NCBI RefSeq assembly: GCF_036388275.1 | Contig: NZ_DASVSF010000086.1 | Coordinates: forward strand, 1-64,000 | DNA length: 64,000 nt | Direction of reading: 5' to 3' | Source of the DNA: Longimicrobium sp. | GTDB lineage: Bacteria > Gemmatimonadota > Gemmatimonadetes > Longimicrobiales > Longimicrobiaceae | Shown here: piece after piece, positions 50,209 to 58,764 of the stretch | Layout: each line of letters begins with the position of its first letter | Numbering within the stretch: position 1 is the first letter of the stretch | Notes under the pieces: model-generated | Databases searched by the model: none | Seen by the model: only the letters and a program-made list of their open reading frames with translations | What the model was told of the DNA's origin: nothing | Translations under genes and position numbers: made by a program

Positions 50209-50434
50209 GACTCGGTCGTCTCCATCACGGGGATCAGCCTGCACCCCATCGCGGTGCAGCCGGGGAATATGGCACGGGGCGCCGAAAACGGCGAGGGGGA
50301 GGGCTGATCGGACGGCGGACGACGGACCGGCACGGCGGGTGCGTCCGAAACCATCGCGCGGTCAGGACGTAGTTCCCAGTGCGCCGGAACTCCCGGCGAA
50401 CTGTTCGTACGCTCAGGCACGGGAGATGGGGACG
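50209..50434. other. Divergent intergenic stretch
   Basis: About 225 bases between the acyl-CoA dehydrogenase gene and the low-complexity protein gene. It must hold both promoters, but no convincing hexamer pair could be assigned. No gene seen. Confidence 0.4.
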
Positions 50435-51778
50435 ATGGATCACAATCCGAGTGGGCCCGGCGATACAGGGGCCGGATCGGGCGGGAGCGGGTACACGGGC
50501 GGCGGCGGGCCGGGTACGGGCATTCCCGGCGGCACAGCTGGCTCCAGCGGCGGCACGCCGGGCGGAACCGGCGGAGTGACCGGGGGGCCGGCGGGCGGGC
50601 TGGGCGGCAGCGACGTCGGCGGCGGCGCGGGTGCGCCGGGGGGCTGGACGGGCGGCACCGGCGGGTCCACCAGCGGCGCCGGGTACGGCGGGGCGGGCGC
50701 GGGGGGCTCCACCATTGGCGGCGACAAGGCGTACACCGGGGCGACCACGGGCGGCTCCGGCGGCACGGTCGATCCGCTTTCGGGCACGCGGGCGGCCTCC
50801 GACCTGGGCGGCCACGCCATCCCCGGCGGGGCAGGCGGCGCGGCGGGTGGATCGACCGGGTCCACGGGATCGACCGGGTCCACGGGCGCCGGATCGGCGG
50901 GGACGGGGGAGACTGCCGGCAGCGGTCGGCACGACCCGTTCGAGGAGCTGAACTCGCGGCTGGAGTCGGTGTTCGGCGAGCTGCGGCCCAGGATCAAGCA
51001 GGCGTTCCAGGACCTGGACTCGCGCGTGGACAGCGCCCTGGCCGACATCAAGCCGCGCGTGCAGGAGGCCCGCGACAAGGCGCGTCCCAAGGTGGACGAG
51101 TTCATCGCCGAGGTGCAGCCCAAGATCGACGGGCTGCTGTCGCGCATCCAGGGTGCCCTGGACGGCATCCGCCGCGAGTTCGACGATCGTGCCGAACGCG
51201 CGGACGCCCGCAGCCACAGCGCCGAGGGAGGCTCCGGCGCCCCGACCTCGTCCACGGCCAGCACCACGCCGGGCGCGACCGGGGCCACGGGCACGCCGGC
51301 CGGCTCCAGCACGCTGACGCCGGACATCGGCACGGCGGGCACTGCGTCCACCGATCCGCTCGCCGGGCTGGGAACGGCGGGTAGCGGCCTCGGATCTTCC
51401 GGCTCCTCGGGCCTCGGCTCCAGCGGGCTTGGGTCGTCGTCGGACCTGGGGCTGACCGGCAGCGGGTTCGGTTCGACCGGGCCCGGCCTCGGCTCCACCG
51501 GAGGCGGTCTGGGCTCCACGGGCTCGGGCCTCGGCTCGTCCGGGAGCGGGCTGGGTTCGACGGGTTCGGGCGTCGGCCCGACGGGGAGCGGGCTGGGATC
51601 GGCTGGCAGCGGCTCGGAATCCGCGGGCTCCGGCCTGGGATCGGCGGGCGGCTCGACTGGCGCGGGCGGGACGTGGCCGGAGATGTCGGAGGACAGTAAG
51701 CGGATCGATCCCCCGATGGAGCACGGCGGCGGATCGCGCCAGGGTGAGGACCCGGGCGGCAAGACGCCGGGCTTCTGA
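50435..51778 (+). CDS. Gly/Ser/Thr-rich low-complexity protein with helical core
   Basis: 447 residues from ATG 50435; an ATG at 50426 is possible. Three parts: residues 1-170 are almost only Gly, Ser, Thr, Ala and Pro (GGTGG, STGSTGSTG); about 170-265 form a charged helical core (DPFEELNSRLESVFGELRPR, ADIKPRVQEARDKARPKVDEF, ALDGIRREFDDRAERA) with an 11-residue-like amphipathic period; about 290-420 are GLGSTGSGLGSS-type repeats. No signal peptide or membrane helix. No family recognised. It may be a coat, scaffold or phase-separating protein; this is speculation. Confidence 0.72.
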   Translation: MDHNPSGPGDTGAGSGGSGYTGGGGPGTGIPGGTAGSSGGTPGGTGGVTGGPAGGLGGSDVGGGAGAPGGWTGGTGGSTSGAGYGGAGAGGSTIGGDKAYTGATTGGSGGTVDPLSGTRAASDLGGHAIPGGAGGAAGGSTGSTGSTGSTGAGSAGTGETAGSGRHDPFEELNSRLESVFGELRPRIKQAFQDLDSRVDSALADIKPRVQEARDKARPKVDEFIAEVQPKIDGLLSRIQGALDGIRREFDDRAERADARSHSAEGGSGAPTSSTASTTPGATGATGTPAGSSTLTPDIGTAGTASTDPLAGLGTAGSGLGSSGSSGLGSSGLGSSSDLGLTGSGFGSTGPGLGSTGGGLGSTGSGLGSSGSGLGSTGSGVGPTGSGLGSAGSGSESAGSGLGSAGGSTGAGGTWPEMSEDSKRIDPPMEHGGGSRQGEDPGGKTPGF

Positions 51779-51800
51779 CCCGACCGGCGGGATGGACGGG

Positions 51801-51828
51801 ACGGGCGGGGGCTACGGCCTCCGCCCGT
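51801..51828 (+). terminator. Terminator after the low-complexity gene
   Basis: A 12-bp stem (ACGGGCGGGGGC with its complement, one G-T pair) with a 4-base loop, 22 bp after the stop and followed by TCGTCTTTCG. Confidence 0.7.
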
Positions 51829-51965
51829 TCGTCTTTCGATCCGGGTGCCGGCCGGCCTCACTCGCGCCGGTGAAACTTACGTAGTAGCTTTCGCGTTACC
51901 TCTCCCATGCACTTCCCGCCGTCTGGCGGACCATCTCCCATCCACACACCGCCACAAGGGATCGG

Positions 51966-52904
51966 ATGCCCCTGATCTCCGCTCGCGACCTCACGCACAC
52001 CTATCCAGGCGGCGTGACGGCGCTTCGCGGGCTTTCGCTGGAGCTGGAACCCGGCATCATCGGGTTCGTGGGCGCCAACGGGGCCGGCAAGAGCACCTTC
52101 ATCAAGATCCTGCTGGGGCTGCTGACGCCCACGTCGGGCGACGTCAGCGTCTTTGGCCTGGACGCCCGTACCCGCGGCCTGGAAATCCGGCAGATGGTGG
52201 GCTACATGCCCGAGCACGACTGCCTTCCGCCCGACATGACGGCCACGGAGTTCGTCGCCCACATGGGGCGCATCTCCGGCCTGCCCCGGGCCGCCGCCCG
52301 CGAGCGCGCCGCGGAGATGCTGCGCCACGTGGGGTTGTACGAAGAGCGGTACCGGCCCATCGGCGGGTACAGCACGGGGATGAAGCAGCGCGTGAAGCTG
52401 GCGCAGTCGCTGGTGCACGATCCGCGGCTGCTCCTGCTGGACGAGCCCACCAACGGGCTGGACCCGGCCGGCCGCGAGGAGATGCTGGAGCTCATCCGCC
52501 GCACCGGCCGCGAGTTCGGCATTGCGGTGATGGTGTGCTCGCACCTGCTGGGAGAGATCGAGCGCGTCAGCGACTTCCTGGTGGCCATCGACGCCGGCAA
52601 GCTGAAGAGCGCGGCCGCGCTGCATACGTTCACCGGCGACCAGCAGCTGCTGGCGGTAGAGGTGGACGAGGGGATCGACCAGCTGCTCGCCCGGCTCGCG
52701 AGCGAAGGCATCACCGCGCGCGTGGACGCGGGCCTGGTGCTGCTGCCCCTGTCCGACGACCGCCCGTACGACGCCGTCCGCGACGCCGCGGCAGACCTGG
52801 GGCTGGCGCTGGTCCGCATGGAGCGGCGCCGCAACACGCTCCAGGACCTGTTCCGCGCTCCCACCCACGCAACCGACGAGGAGGCGCATGTCGCTCGCGC
52901 CTGA
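51966..52904 (+). CDS. ABC-2 type exporter ATPase (first unit)
   Basis: 312 residues. Walker A GANGAGKST, Q-loop VGYMPEHDCLPP, signature YSTGMKQRVKLAQSL, Walker B LLLLDEPTNGLD, H-loop CSHLL. After the ABC domain, 90 residues form the regulatory extension seen in CcmA/NatA-type ATPases. It overlaps the next gene by 17 bases. First of four coupled genes that encode two ATPase-permease sets. Confidence 0.93.
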   Translation: MPLISARDLTHTYPGGVTALRGLSLELEPGIIGFVGANGAGKSTFIKILLGLLTPTSGDVSVFGLDARTRGLEIRQMVGYMPEHDCLPPDMTATEFVAHMGRISGLPRAAARERAAEMLRHVGLYEERYRPIGGYSTGMKQRVKLAQSLVHDPRLLLLDEPTNGLDPAGREEMLELIRRTGREFGIAVMVCSHLLGEIERVSDFLVAIDAGKLKSAAALHTFTGDQQLLAVEVDEGIDQLLARLASEGITARVDAGLVLLPLSDDRPYDAVRDAAADLGLALVRMERRRNTLQDLFRAPTHATDEEAHVARA

Positions 52905-53775
52905 CGCCGTCGCCGGGGTCATCTACGACATCGGCTATCGGAAGTACGAGGGCGCCCGGCTGGGCCGCGGCTACGCCTTCCGCACGCTGTACGTCCACTC
53001 GCTGCGCAGTGCCTTCGGGCTGGGCCGCGGCGGGAGGGCGCTGTGGATCCCGTGGATGCTCTTCGCCTTCATCTGCTTTCCCTCGGCGATGTCGGTGGCG
53101 GCCAGCGCGTTCACGGGCGGCATGGCCAACCTGATGAGCTACGACGACGTGTTCGCGTTCGTGTCGCTCGTGATCGCCCTGTTCTGCGCCGCGCAGGCGC
53201 CGGAGCTGGTGAGCCGCGACCAGCAGTACCGGGTGCTTCCGCTCTATTTTTCCCGGCCGCTTCCTGCCCGGGAATATGCGGGCGCCAAGCTCCTGGCGAT
53301 GTGGACGGCCGTGGTCATCCTGGTGCTCACGCCGCTGCTGATCCTGCTGGTGGGCCGGCTGGCCATGGGGGCCGACTTCGTGGCGGCGGTGAAGGCCGAG
53401 TCGAAGTACTTCCTTCCCATCCTGGCAACCCCCGTCGTCGCCGCCCTGGGCATCGGCACGCCGGCCCTGGCGCTCGCCTCGCTGGTGCAGCGCCGCTGGC
53501 TGGCGACGGCGGCGGCGTTCGGCTTTTTCTTCATCACCGTGCCGATCGCGGGGATCCTCACGGAAATTCTGGAGGGCGACGCGCAGCGGTATGCGGTGCT
53601 CATCAACCCGATATTCGCCGTAGGGGGTGCCATCCTCGCCCTGTTCGGGGCCAAGGCCGACGGCGTGCTCAAGGATGCGACCGAGCACCCGGAGGTGTTC
53701 GGTCTGACCGTGGCCGCCCTGGCCGTGATCTCCATCGCGATCCTGGCCTGGCGCTACCGGAGGATGACCGTATGA
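52888..53775 (+). CDS. ABC-2 type exporter permease (first unit)
   Basis: 295 residues with six predicted membrane helices, e.g. LWIPWMLFAFICFPSAMSV, LLAMWTAVVILVLTPLLILLVG and VFGLTVAALAVISIAILAW. The N-terminal YDIGYRKYEGARLGRGYAF and the QYRVLPLYFSRPLPAREYAGAK segment are typical of the ABC-2 family. Substrate unknown. ATGA overlap with the next ATPase gene. Confidence 0.88.
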   Translation: MSLAPDAVAGVIYDIGYRKYEGARLGRGYAFRTLYVHSLRSAFGLGRGGRALWIPWMLFAFICFPSAMSVAASAFTGGMANLMSYDDVFAFVSLVIALFCAAQAPELVSRDQQYRVLPLYFSRPLPAREYAGAKLLAMWTAVVILVLTPLLILLVGRLAMGADFVAAVKAESKYFLPILATPVVAALGIGTPALALASLVQRRWLATAAAFGFFFITVPIAGILTEILEGDAQRYAVLINPIFAVGGAILALFGAKADGVLKDATEHPEVFGLTVAALAVISIAILAWRYRRMTV

Positions 53776-54734
53776 GCACGCAACTGCTGGAAACGCCGGC
53801 CGTGCGGCCCGCCGCGCCCGCCGCCGACGCCGCGCTCGAGCTGCGGAACGTGAGCAAGTGGTACGGCAACGTGGTCGCCGTCAACGACATCACCTTCTCG
53901 CTGGGGGCGGGGATCACCGGACTGCTGGGCCCCAACGGCGCCGGCAAGAGCACGATTCTCCACATGATGTCGGGGTTCCTGGAGCCCTCGGCAGGCGAAG
54001 TGCTGGTGGACGGCCGCTCCGCGTGGAAGAACCCGGAGATGTACCGCGCGCTGGGGCTGGTTCCCGAGCGCGAGGCCGTGTACCCGTTCCTGACCGGCTA
54101 CGAGTTCGCGCTGATGAACGCCCGCCTTCACGGCCTCGCCGACGCGAAGGCTGCCGCGGAGCGGGCCATCGACATCGTGGACCTGCGCGGCGCCATGAAC
54201 CGCCGCATCGGCACGTACAGCAAGGGCATGCGGCAGCGCGCCAAGATCGCCGGCGCGCTGGTCCACGATCCCCGCATCCTGCTGCTGGACGAGCCGTTCA
54301 ACGGCATGGACCCCACCCAGCGCATGCAGATGATGGATCTGCTGAAGCGGCTGGCGGCGGAGGGGCGCACGATCCTGATCTCGTCGCACATCCTGGAGGA
54401 GCTGGACCAGCTCGCGAACAACGTGCTGGTAGTGGTCTCCGGCCGGCTGGCCGCGTCGGGCCACTTCCGCGAGATCCGCCGGCTGATGACGGACCGGCCC
54501 CATACCTTCAACCTGCGCTCCAGCGACGACCGGCGCCTGGCCTCGGCGCTGGTGGCGCACCCGTCGGTGCACGGGGTGGAGCTGGGCGAACACCTGAGCG
54601 TGCGCGCGAGCGACCGCGGCTCGTTCGCCCTGGCGCTGGCCGGCATCGCCCGGTCCGCAGGCGTCACGCTGTTCGAGCTGCGGCCCACCGACGAATCTCT
54701 GGAAAGCGTCTTCAGCTACCTGGTGAAGCGATGA
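53772..54734 (+). CDS. ABC-2 type exporter ATPase (second unit)
   Basis: 320 residues. Walker A GPNGAGKST, Q-loop LGLVPEREAVYP, signature YSKGMRQRAKIAGAL, Walker B ILLLDEPFNGMD, H-loop SSHIL. C-terminal extension of about 80 residues. Paralogous to the ATPase two genes upstream. Coupled by ATGA overlaps on both sides. Confidence 0.93.
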   Translation: MSTQLLETPAVRPAAPAADAALELRNVSKWYGNVVAVNDITFSLGAGITGLLGPNGAGKSTILHMMSGFLEPSAGEVLVDGRSAWKNPEMYRALGLVPEREAVYPFLTGYEFALMNARLHGLADAKAAAERAIDIVDLRGAMNRRIGTYSKGMRQRAKIAGALVHDPRILLLDEPFNGMDPTQRMQMMDLLKRLAAEGRTILISSHILEELDQLANNVLVVVSGRLAASGHFREIRRLMTDRPHTFNLRSSDDRRLASALVAHPSVHGVELGEHLSVRASDRGSFALALAGIARSAGVTLFELRPTDESLESVFSYLVKR

Positions 54735-55471
54735 GCCTGACGATCGAGCGTACCCTGGCCAAGATCGCCATCCGCCAGCTCACGGGAAACCGCAAGGTCT
54801 GGTGGGTCGCCCTGCTGGCCCTGCTGCCCGCCCTGATCGCGTTCATCGCGGCCCGCCAGACGGAGCAGCCGATGGAAATCGTGTTGGTGGAGACCAGCAC
54901 GCTGATCGTCTCCGTGCTGCTGCCGCTGCTGGCGCTGGTGGTGGGGACGGGGGTGTTCGGGGCGGAGATCGACGACGGCACCATCGCCTACGTGCTGGGC
55001 AAGCCCGTGGCGAGGTGGCGAATCGTGCTTACGCGCATCTTAGTGGCGGGCGTGGCCACGGCCGCGCTGCTGGTGCCCGCGACGCTGCTGGCTGCGTTCG
55101 CCGGGTTCCAGAGGCTTGACCCGGACGGCGTGGTGCTGGGCTTTGCGGCCGCGGTGGCCGTGGGCGGGCTGCTGTACTGCGCGCTTTTCGTGGCCCTGAG
55201 CCTCACCACGCGGCGCGCGCTGATCGTGGGGCTGATCTACGTGGTGGTGTGGGAGGGCTCGCTGAGCCGCCTGATGCCCGGAACGCGCGCGCTGAGCATC
55301 CGTGAGTACACCCTTTCGTTGGCCGAGGCGCTGGCGGGCGGCAAGGAAGGCATGATCGCTGACTCGCTGGATGGGCGCACGGCGCTGATCATGGGAACCG
55401 TCGTCGCAGTGCTCGCGACCGCCCACGCCATCCGCCGCCTGAAGCGCTTCGAGATCGGCGAAGCGGTTTGA
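54731..55471 (+). CDS. ABC-2 type exporter permease (second unit)
   Basis: 246 residues with about six membrane helices (VWWVALLALLPALIAFIAA, LIVSVLLPLLALVVGTGVFG, ILVAGVATAALLVPATLLAAF). The DDGTIAYVLGKPVARWRIVLTRIL segment is a hallmark of ABC-2 permeases of the NosY/Gld type. Last gene of the operon, followed by a very strong hairpin. Confidence 0.88.
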   Translation: MSLTIERTLAKIAIRQLTGNRKVWWVALLALLPALIAFIAARQTEQPMEIVLVETSTLIVSVLLPLLALVVGTGVFGAEIDDGTIAYVLGKPVARWRIVLTRILVAGVATAALLVPATLLAAFAGFQRLDPDGVVLGFAAAVAVGGLLYCALFVALSLTTRRALIVGLIYVVVWEGSLSRLMPGTRALSIREYTLSLAEALAGGKEGMIADSLDGRTALIMGTVVAVLATAHAIRRLKRFEIGEAV

Positions 55472-55486
55472 TGTGATCGGCGGATG

Positions 55487-55534
55487 GAAACGACTCGGGG
55501 GACCACGACGCAGCGTGGTCCCCCGAGTCGTTTC
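55487..55534 (+). terminator. Very long perfect terminator hairpin
   Basis: Perfect 21-bp stem (GAAACGACTCGGGGGACCACG and its complement) with a 6-base loop, 15 bp after the exporter operon. Short T-run at the stem end. Confidence 0.85.
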
Positions 55535-55680
55535 GAGTAGCGGGGGATCGATCTCATCGTTCGGTGGGAGCTTTTGCCGCGTCCCGCGGTCCCATGAGGC
55601 TTGCGCGCGGCTGGCATCCGGTGGCGCGGCGTGCTAAATCTCTAGCCGGGCGACACCGCAACCTCATCGTGACCATCCAC

Positions 55681-57561
55681 ATGCGTTTCAACATCGCGGC
55701 CCGCGCCGCGCGGGCTTCCGGGCTCGCCGCGCTGGGCCTGCTGATCGCCGGCACGGCGGCCGCGCAGCCGCGCGTGGAATACGAGATCCGCTATCCCAAC
55801 CGCGTGCACCACGAGGCCGAGGTGACCGCCACCTTCCACGGCGTACCGGCCGGGCGCCCGCTGCAGGTGCGCATGAGCCGCACGTCGCCGGGACGGTACG
55901 CGCTTCACGAGTTCGCCAAGAACGTCTACGCCGTGCGCGCCGCAGACGGGTCCGGCCGAGCGCTGTCCATCACCCGGCCGGACCCGCACCAGTGGGACGT
56001 GGCCGGGCACGACGGGACGGTGCGGGTGACGTACACGCTGTTCGGCGACCGCGTGGACGGCACCTACACGGCCTTCGACGCCACGCACGCCCACATGAAC
56101 ATGCCGGCCACCTTCGTGTGGGCGCTGGGGATGGAGAGCGCACCGGTCCGCGTGCGCTTCGACCGGCCGGAAGGGTGGCGCGTGGCCACGCAGCTGGTGC
56201 CCACGCCGGACAGCAGCGTGTTCACCGCGCCGCACCTGCAGTACTTCATGGACTCCCCCACCGAGGTGGGCCCGTTTGACCTGCGGAGCTGGACCGTCGC
56301 CGGGCCGGGTGGGCGCACGTACACGATCCGCTTGGCCGTGCACCACCTGGGCACCCCCGCCGAGCTGGACCGCTATGCCGAAAAGGCGGAGAAGGTGGTG
56401 GCCGAGCAGATCGCCACCTGGGGCGAGCCCGCGCCGTACGACTTCGGCACCTACACCTTCATCGCCGACTACCTGCCGTGGGCGGACGGCGACGGGATGG
56501 AGCATCGCAACTCCACCATCCTCACCTCCAGCAACTCCATCGCCCGCGCCGAGATGGGGCTGCTGGGCACGCTGTCGCACGAGTACTTCCACTCGTGGAA
56601 CGTGGAGCGCGTGCGTCCCGCCTCGCTGGAGCCGTTCAGCTTCACCGAGGCCAACATGTCGGGCGAGCTATGGTTCGCCGAGGGGTTCACCAGCTACTTC
56701 GACGACCTGTTCATCCGCCGCGCCGGCATCGTGAACGACTCCGTGTACGCCATCTCCGCGGGAGGGATGGCGAACGCGGTGGTCAACGCACCGGGCCGGC
56801 GGTACTTCTCGCCGGTGGAGATGAGCATGCAGGCGCCGTTCGTGGACGCAGCCGTTTCCATCGACCCGCACAACCGCGGCAACACCTTTCTCAGCTACTA
56901 CACTTGGGGATCAGGGATCGCGCTGGGGCTGGACCTGTCGCTGCGCAGCCGCTTCCGGAACGTCACCCTGGACGACTACATGCGGGCGGTGTGGCGCGAG
57001 TTCGGCCGGCCGCAGACGGAGGCGCTGGCCCCCGCGCGGCCGTACACGATGGCCGATCTGCGCCGCGTGCTGGGCGAGGTGACGGGCGACCGGGCGTTCG
57101 CGGACGACTTCTTCGCGCGCTACGTCGAGGGGCGCGAGGCGGTGGACTACGCCGCGCTCCTGGGCCGGGCCGGGTTCCTGCTGCGCAAGACGCAGCCGGG
57201 CCGCCCCTGGCTGGGCGCGCAGCTCGAGGACGTGCAGGGCGGAGGCGTGCGCATCGCCGGCTACCCGGCGGCCAACGGATCGCTCTACGCCGCGGGCTTC
57301 ACCGCCGGCGACGTGATCCGCACGGTGGACGGGCAGGCGGTCGCCGACGCCGCGGCGCTTCGGTCCGTGCTGGAGCGCAAGCGGGCGGGAGACGTGATCC
57401 AGGCAGGGTACGAAACGCGCGGCGGAACGCGCCAGGCGACCATCACCCTGACCGAGAACCCCGCGCTGGAAGCGGTTCCGTACGAAGTCGCGGGGATGCG
57501 GGTGACGCCGGAGATGCGTGCCTTCCGCCAGTCGTGGCTGGGCTCGGGAGCCAGGCAGTGA
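55681..57561 (+). CDS. M61 family aminopeptidase with PDZ domain
   Basis: 626 residues from ATG 55681; signal peptide MRFNIAARAARASGLAALG ending near TAAAQ. The N-terminal beta domain is VEYEIRYPNRVHHEAEVTATF. The catalytic domain has LGTLSHEYFHSWNVERVRP (HExxH) and the third ligand Glu in LWFAEGFTSYFDDL. A PDZ domain near the C-terminus reads LGAQLEDVQGGGVRIAGYPAANGSLYAAGFTAGDVIRTVDGQAV. Known M61 enzymes release N-terminal Gly or Ala from peptides. Periplasmic. GTGA or short gap to the glutaminyl cyclotransferase gene. Confidence 0.92.
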   Translation: MRFNIAARAARASGLAALGLLIAGTAAAQPRVEYEIRYPNRVHHEAEVTATFHGVPAGRPLQVRMSRTSPGRYALHEFAKNVYAVRAADGSGRALSITRPDPHQWDVAGHDGTVRVTYTLFGDRVDGTYTAFDATHAHMNMPATFVWALGMESAPVRVRFDRPEGWRVATQLVPTPDSSVFTAPHLQYFMDSPTEVGPFDLRSWTVAGPGGRTYTIRLAVHHLGTPAELDRYAEKAEKVVAEQIATWGEPAPYDFGTYTFIADYLPWADGDGMEHRNSTILTSSNSIARAEMGLLGTLSHEYFHSWNVERVRPASLEPFSFTEANMSGELWFAEGFTSYFDDLFIRRAGIVNDSVYAISAGGMANAVVNAPGRRYFSPVEMSMQAPFVDAAVSIDPHNRGNTFLSYYTWGSGIALGLDLSLRSRFRNVTLDDYMRAVWREFGRPQTEALAPARPYTMADLRRVLGEVTGDRAFADDFFARYVEGREAVDYAALLGRAGFLLRKTQPGRPWLGAQLEDVQGGGVRIAGYPAANGSLYAAGFTAGDVIRTVDGQAVADAAALRSVLERKRAGDVIQAGYETRGGTRQATITLTENPALEAVPYEVAGMRVTPEMRAFRQSWLGSGARQ

Positions 57562-57575
57562 ACCAGAAGAATTCG

Positions 57576-58382
57576 ATGAGGACCACCTTTTTTGCGCTGG
57601 CGCTGCTGATGATGAACGCGGCATCCTGCGGCAACGACGCCACCGACGACGGTGCCGAGCAGCCGCCGCCGGCGCCCGCTGCCGTGCTGGCGGTGGAGCA
57701 GGTGCGCAGCTATCCGCACGACTCCACGGCGTTCACGCAGGGGCTGGTGTGGCGCGACGGCACGCTCTACGAGAGCACCGGGCGCTACGGCCAGTCGTCG
57801 CTTCGCGAAGTGGCGCTGGAAACCGGCGCGGTGGTGAAGAAGACGCCGCTCGCGCCGCAGTACTTCGCCGAGGGGATCGCGGCGGTCGGCGACAGCATCT
57901 ACCAGCTCACCTGGCGCGAGGGGGTGATGTTCATCTACGACCGCCGCACCCTTCAGCCGGCGGGGCAGGTGCAGTACAGCGGCGAGGGATGGGGGCTGAC
58001 GACCGACGGAACGTCGCTGGTGATCAGCGACGGGTCCAGCTACCTGACGTTCCTGGACGCGAAGACGCTCAACCCCCAGCGCACGGTGGCGGTAACGGAC
58101 GGCGGTACGCCCGTGCACGACCTGAACGAGCTGGAATGGGTGAAGGGCGAGGTGTGGGCCAACGTGTGGCACACCACGCGGATCGCGCGCATCGATCCGC
58201 AGACGGGGCGCGTGAAGGGATGGCTGGAGCTCGGGCCCATCGTTCCCGCGCGCACGGACCCGGAAGCCGTGCTCAACGGCATCGCCTACGATCCGCAGTC
58301 CAACCGGCTGCTGGTGACGGGAAAGCTGTGGCCCGCGCTCTTCGAGATCCGCATCCCGTCCCTGGGCGTCGGCGGGGCCTGA
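57576..58382 (+). CDS. Glutaminyl-peptide cyclotransferase, lipoprotein
   Basis: 268 residues from ATG 57576 with AGAAGA upstream. A GTG at 57558, overlapping the peptidase stop, is an alternative that adds six residues. Lipoprotein signal MRTTFFALALLMMNAASC. Five-blade propeller of plant/bacterial-type cyclotransferases: YPHDSTAFTQGLVWRDGTLYESTGRYGQSSLREV, PQYFAEGIAAVGDSIYQLTWREG, LTTDGTSLVISDGSSYLTFLD, HDLNELEWVKGEVWANVW, EAVLNGIAYDP. It forms pyroglutamate at peptide N-termini. Coupled to M61 peptidase, suggesting shared N-terminal peptide processing. Confidence 0.93.
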   Translation: MRTTFFALALLMMNAASCGNDATDDGAEQPPPAPAAVLAVEQVRSYPHDSTAFTQGLVWRDGTLYESTGRYGQSSLREVALETGAVVKKTPLAPQYFAEGIAAVGDSIYQLTWREGVMFIYDRRTLQPAGQVQYSGEGWGLTTDGTSLVISDGSSYLTFLDAKTLNPQRTVAVTDGGTPVHDLNELEWVKGEVWANVWHTTRIARIDPQTGRVKGWLELGPIVPARTDPEAVLNGIAYDPQSNRLLVTGKLWPALFEIRIPSLGVGGA

Positions 58383-58454
58383 AACAACGGTGGGCGGGCG
58401 CGCGTACGGTGACACGCCGGATGCCGGCTGCTTTCACCCGAATCACCGACCCTC

Positions 58455-58565
58455 ATGCTGGTCCTTCGCATTCTCCTGACGCGCGTGCTCCTGGGGCCGG
58501 TGATCCGGCTCCTGGGCCGTGGCTTCCCCCTTCTGCTTCGCGCACTTCGCCTTCTTCGGCGCTGA
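58455..58565 (+). other. Possible 36-residue Leu/Arg-rich small protein
   Basis: An uninterrupted frame in an otherwise empty gap: MLVLRILLTRVLLGPVIRLL then GRGFPLLLRALRLLRR and stop. Strikingly amphipathic and cationic, like a membrane-active or anchoring peptide. No Shine-Dalgarno sequence, so it may be non-coding; GC-rich DNA yields Leu/Arg frames by chance. Confidence 0.25.
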
Positions 58566-58596
58566 CGGGCGGACGGCCGGGCCGCTGTCCCCGAAA

Positions 58597-58626
58597 CGGG
58601 CGCTCCGCCATGCGGCGGAGCGCCCG
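58597..58626 (+). terminator. Hairpin in the gap before the TPR-clpS-clpA operon
   Basis: Perfect 13-bp stem CGGGCGCTCCGCC with GGCGGAGCGCCCG and an ATGC loop. It may end the M61-cyclotransferase transcript 215 bp upstream. No T-run. Confidence 0.6.
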
Positions 58627-58686
58627 CCGTCCGTGGGGCTTGCCCTAACCCCCTGCAAGGCGGCATGATGGCGGGCGCTGCCAACG

Positions 58687-58724
58687 CCTCCGCGGCTCTC
58701 CGTTCCTGCGCGGCTCCGCGTGAG
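58687..58724 (+). repeat. Dispersed 38-bp repeat, copy B
   Basis: Second copy of the sequence at 40515-40552, same orientation, about 85 % identical by eye. It lies 41 bp before the next gene. The rest of the 58383-58764 gap holds no convincing gene. Confidence 0.55.
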
Positions 58725-58764
58725 ATCGACTCACCCGGGGCGACACGGAAACTCACATCCTGAG

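Noticed and set aside
49850..50434. N-terminal extension of the Gly/Ser-rich protein
   Set aside because: It is antisense to the acyl-CoA dehydrogenase gene and differs completely in composition.
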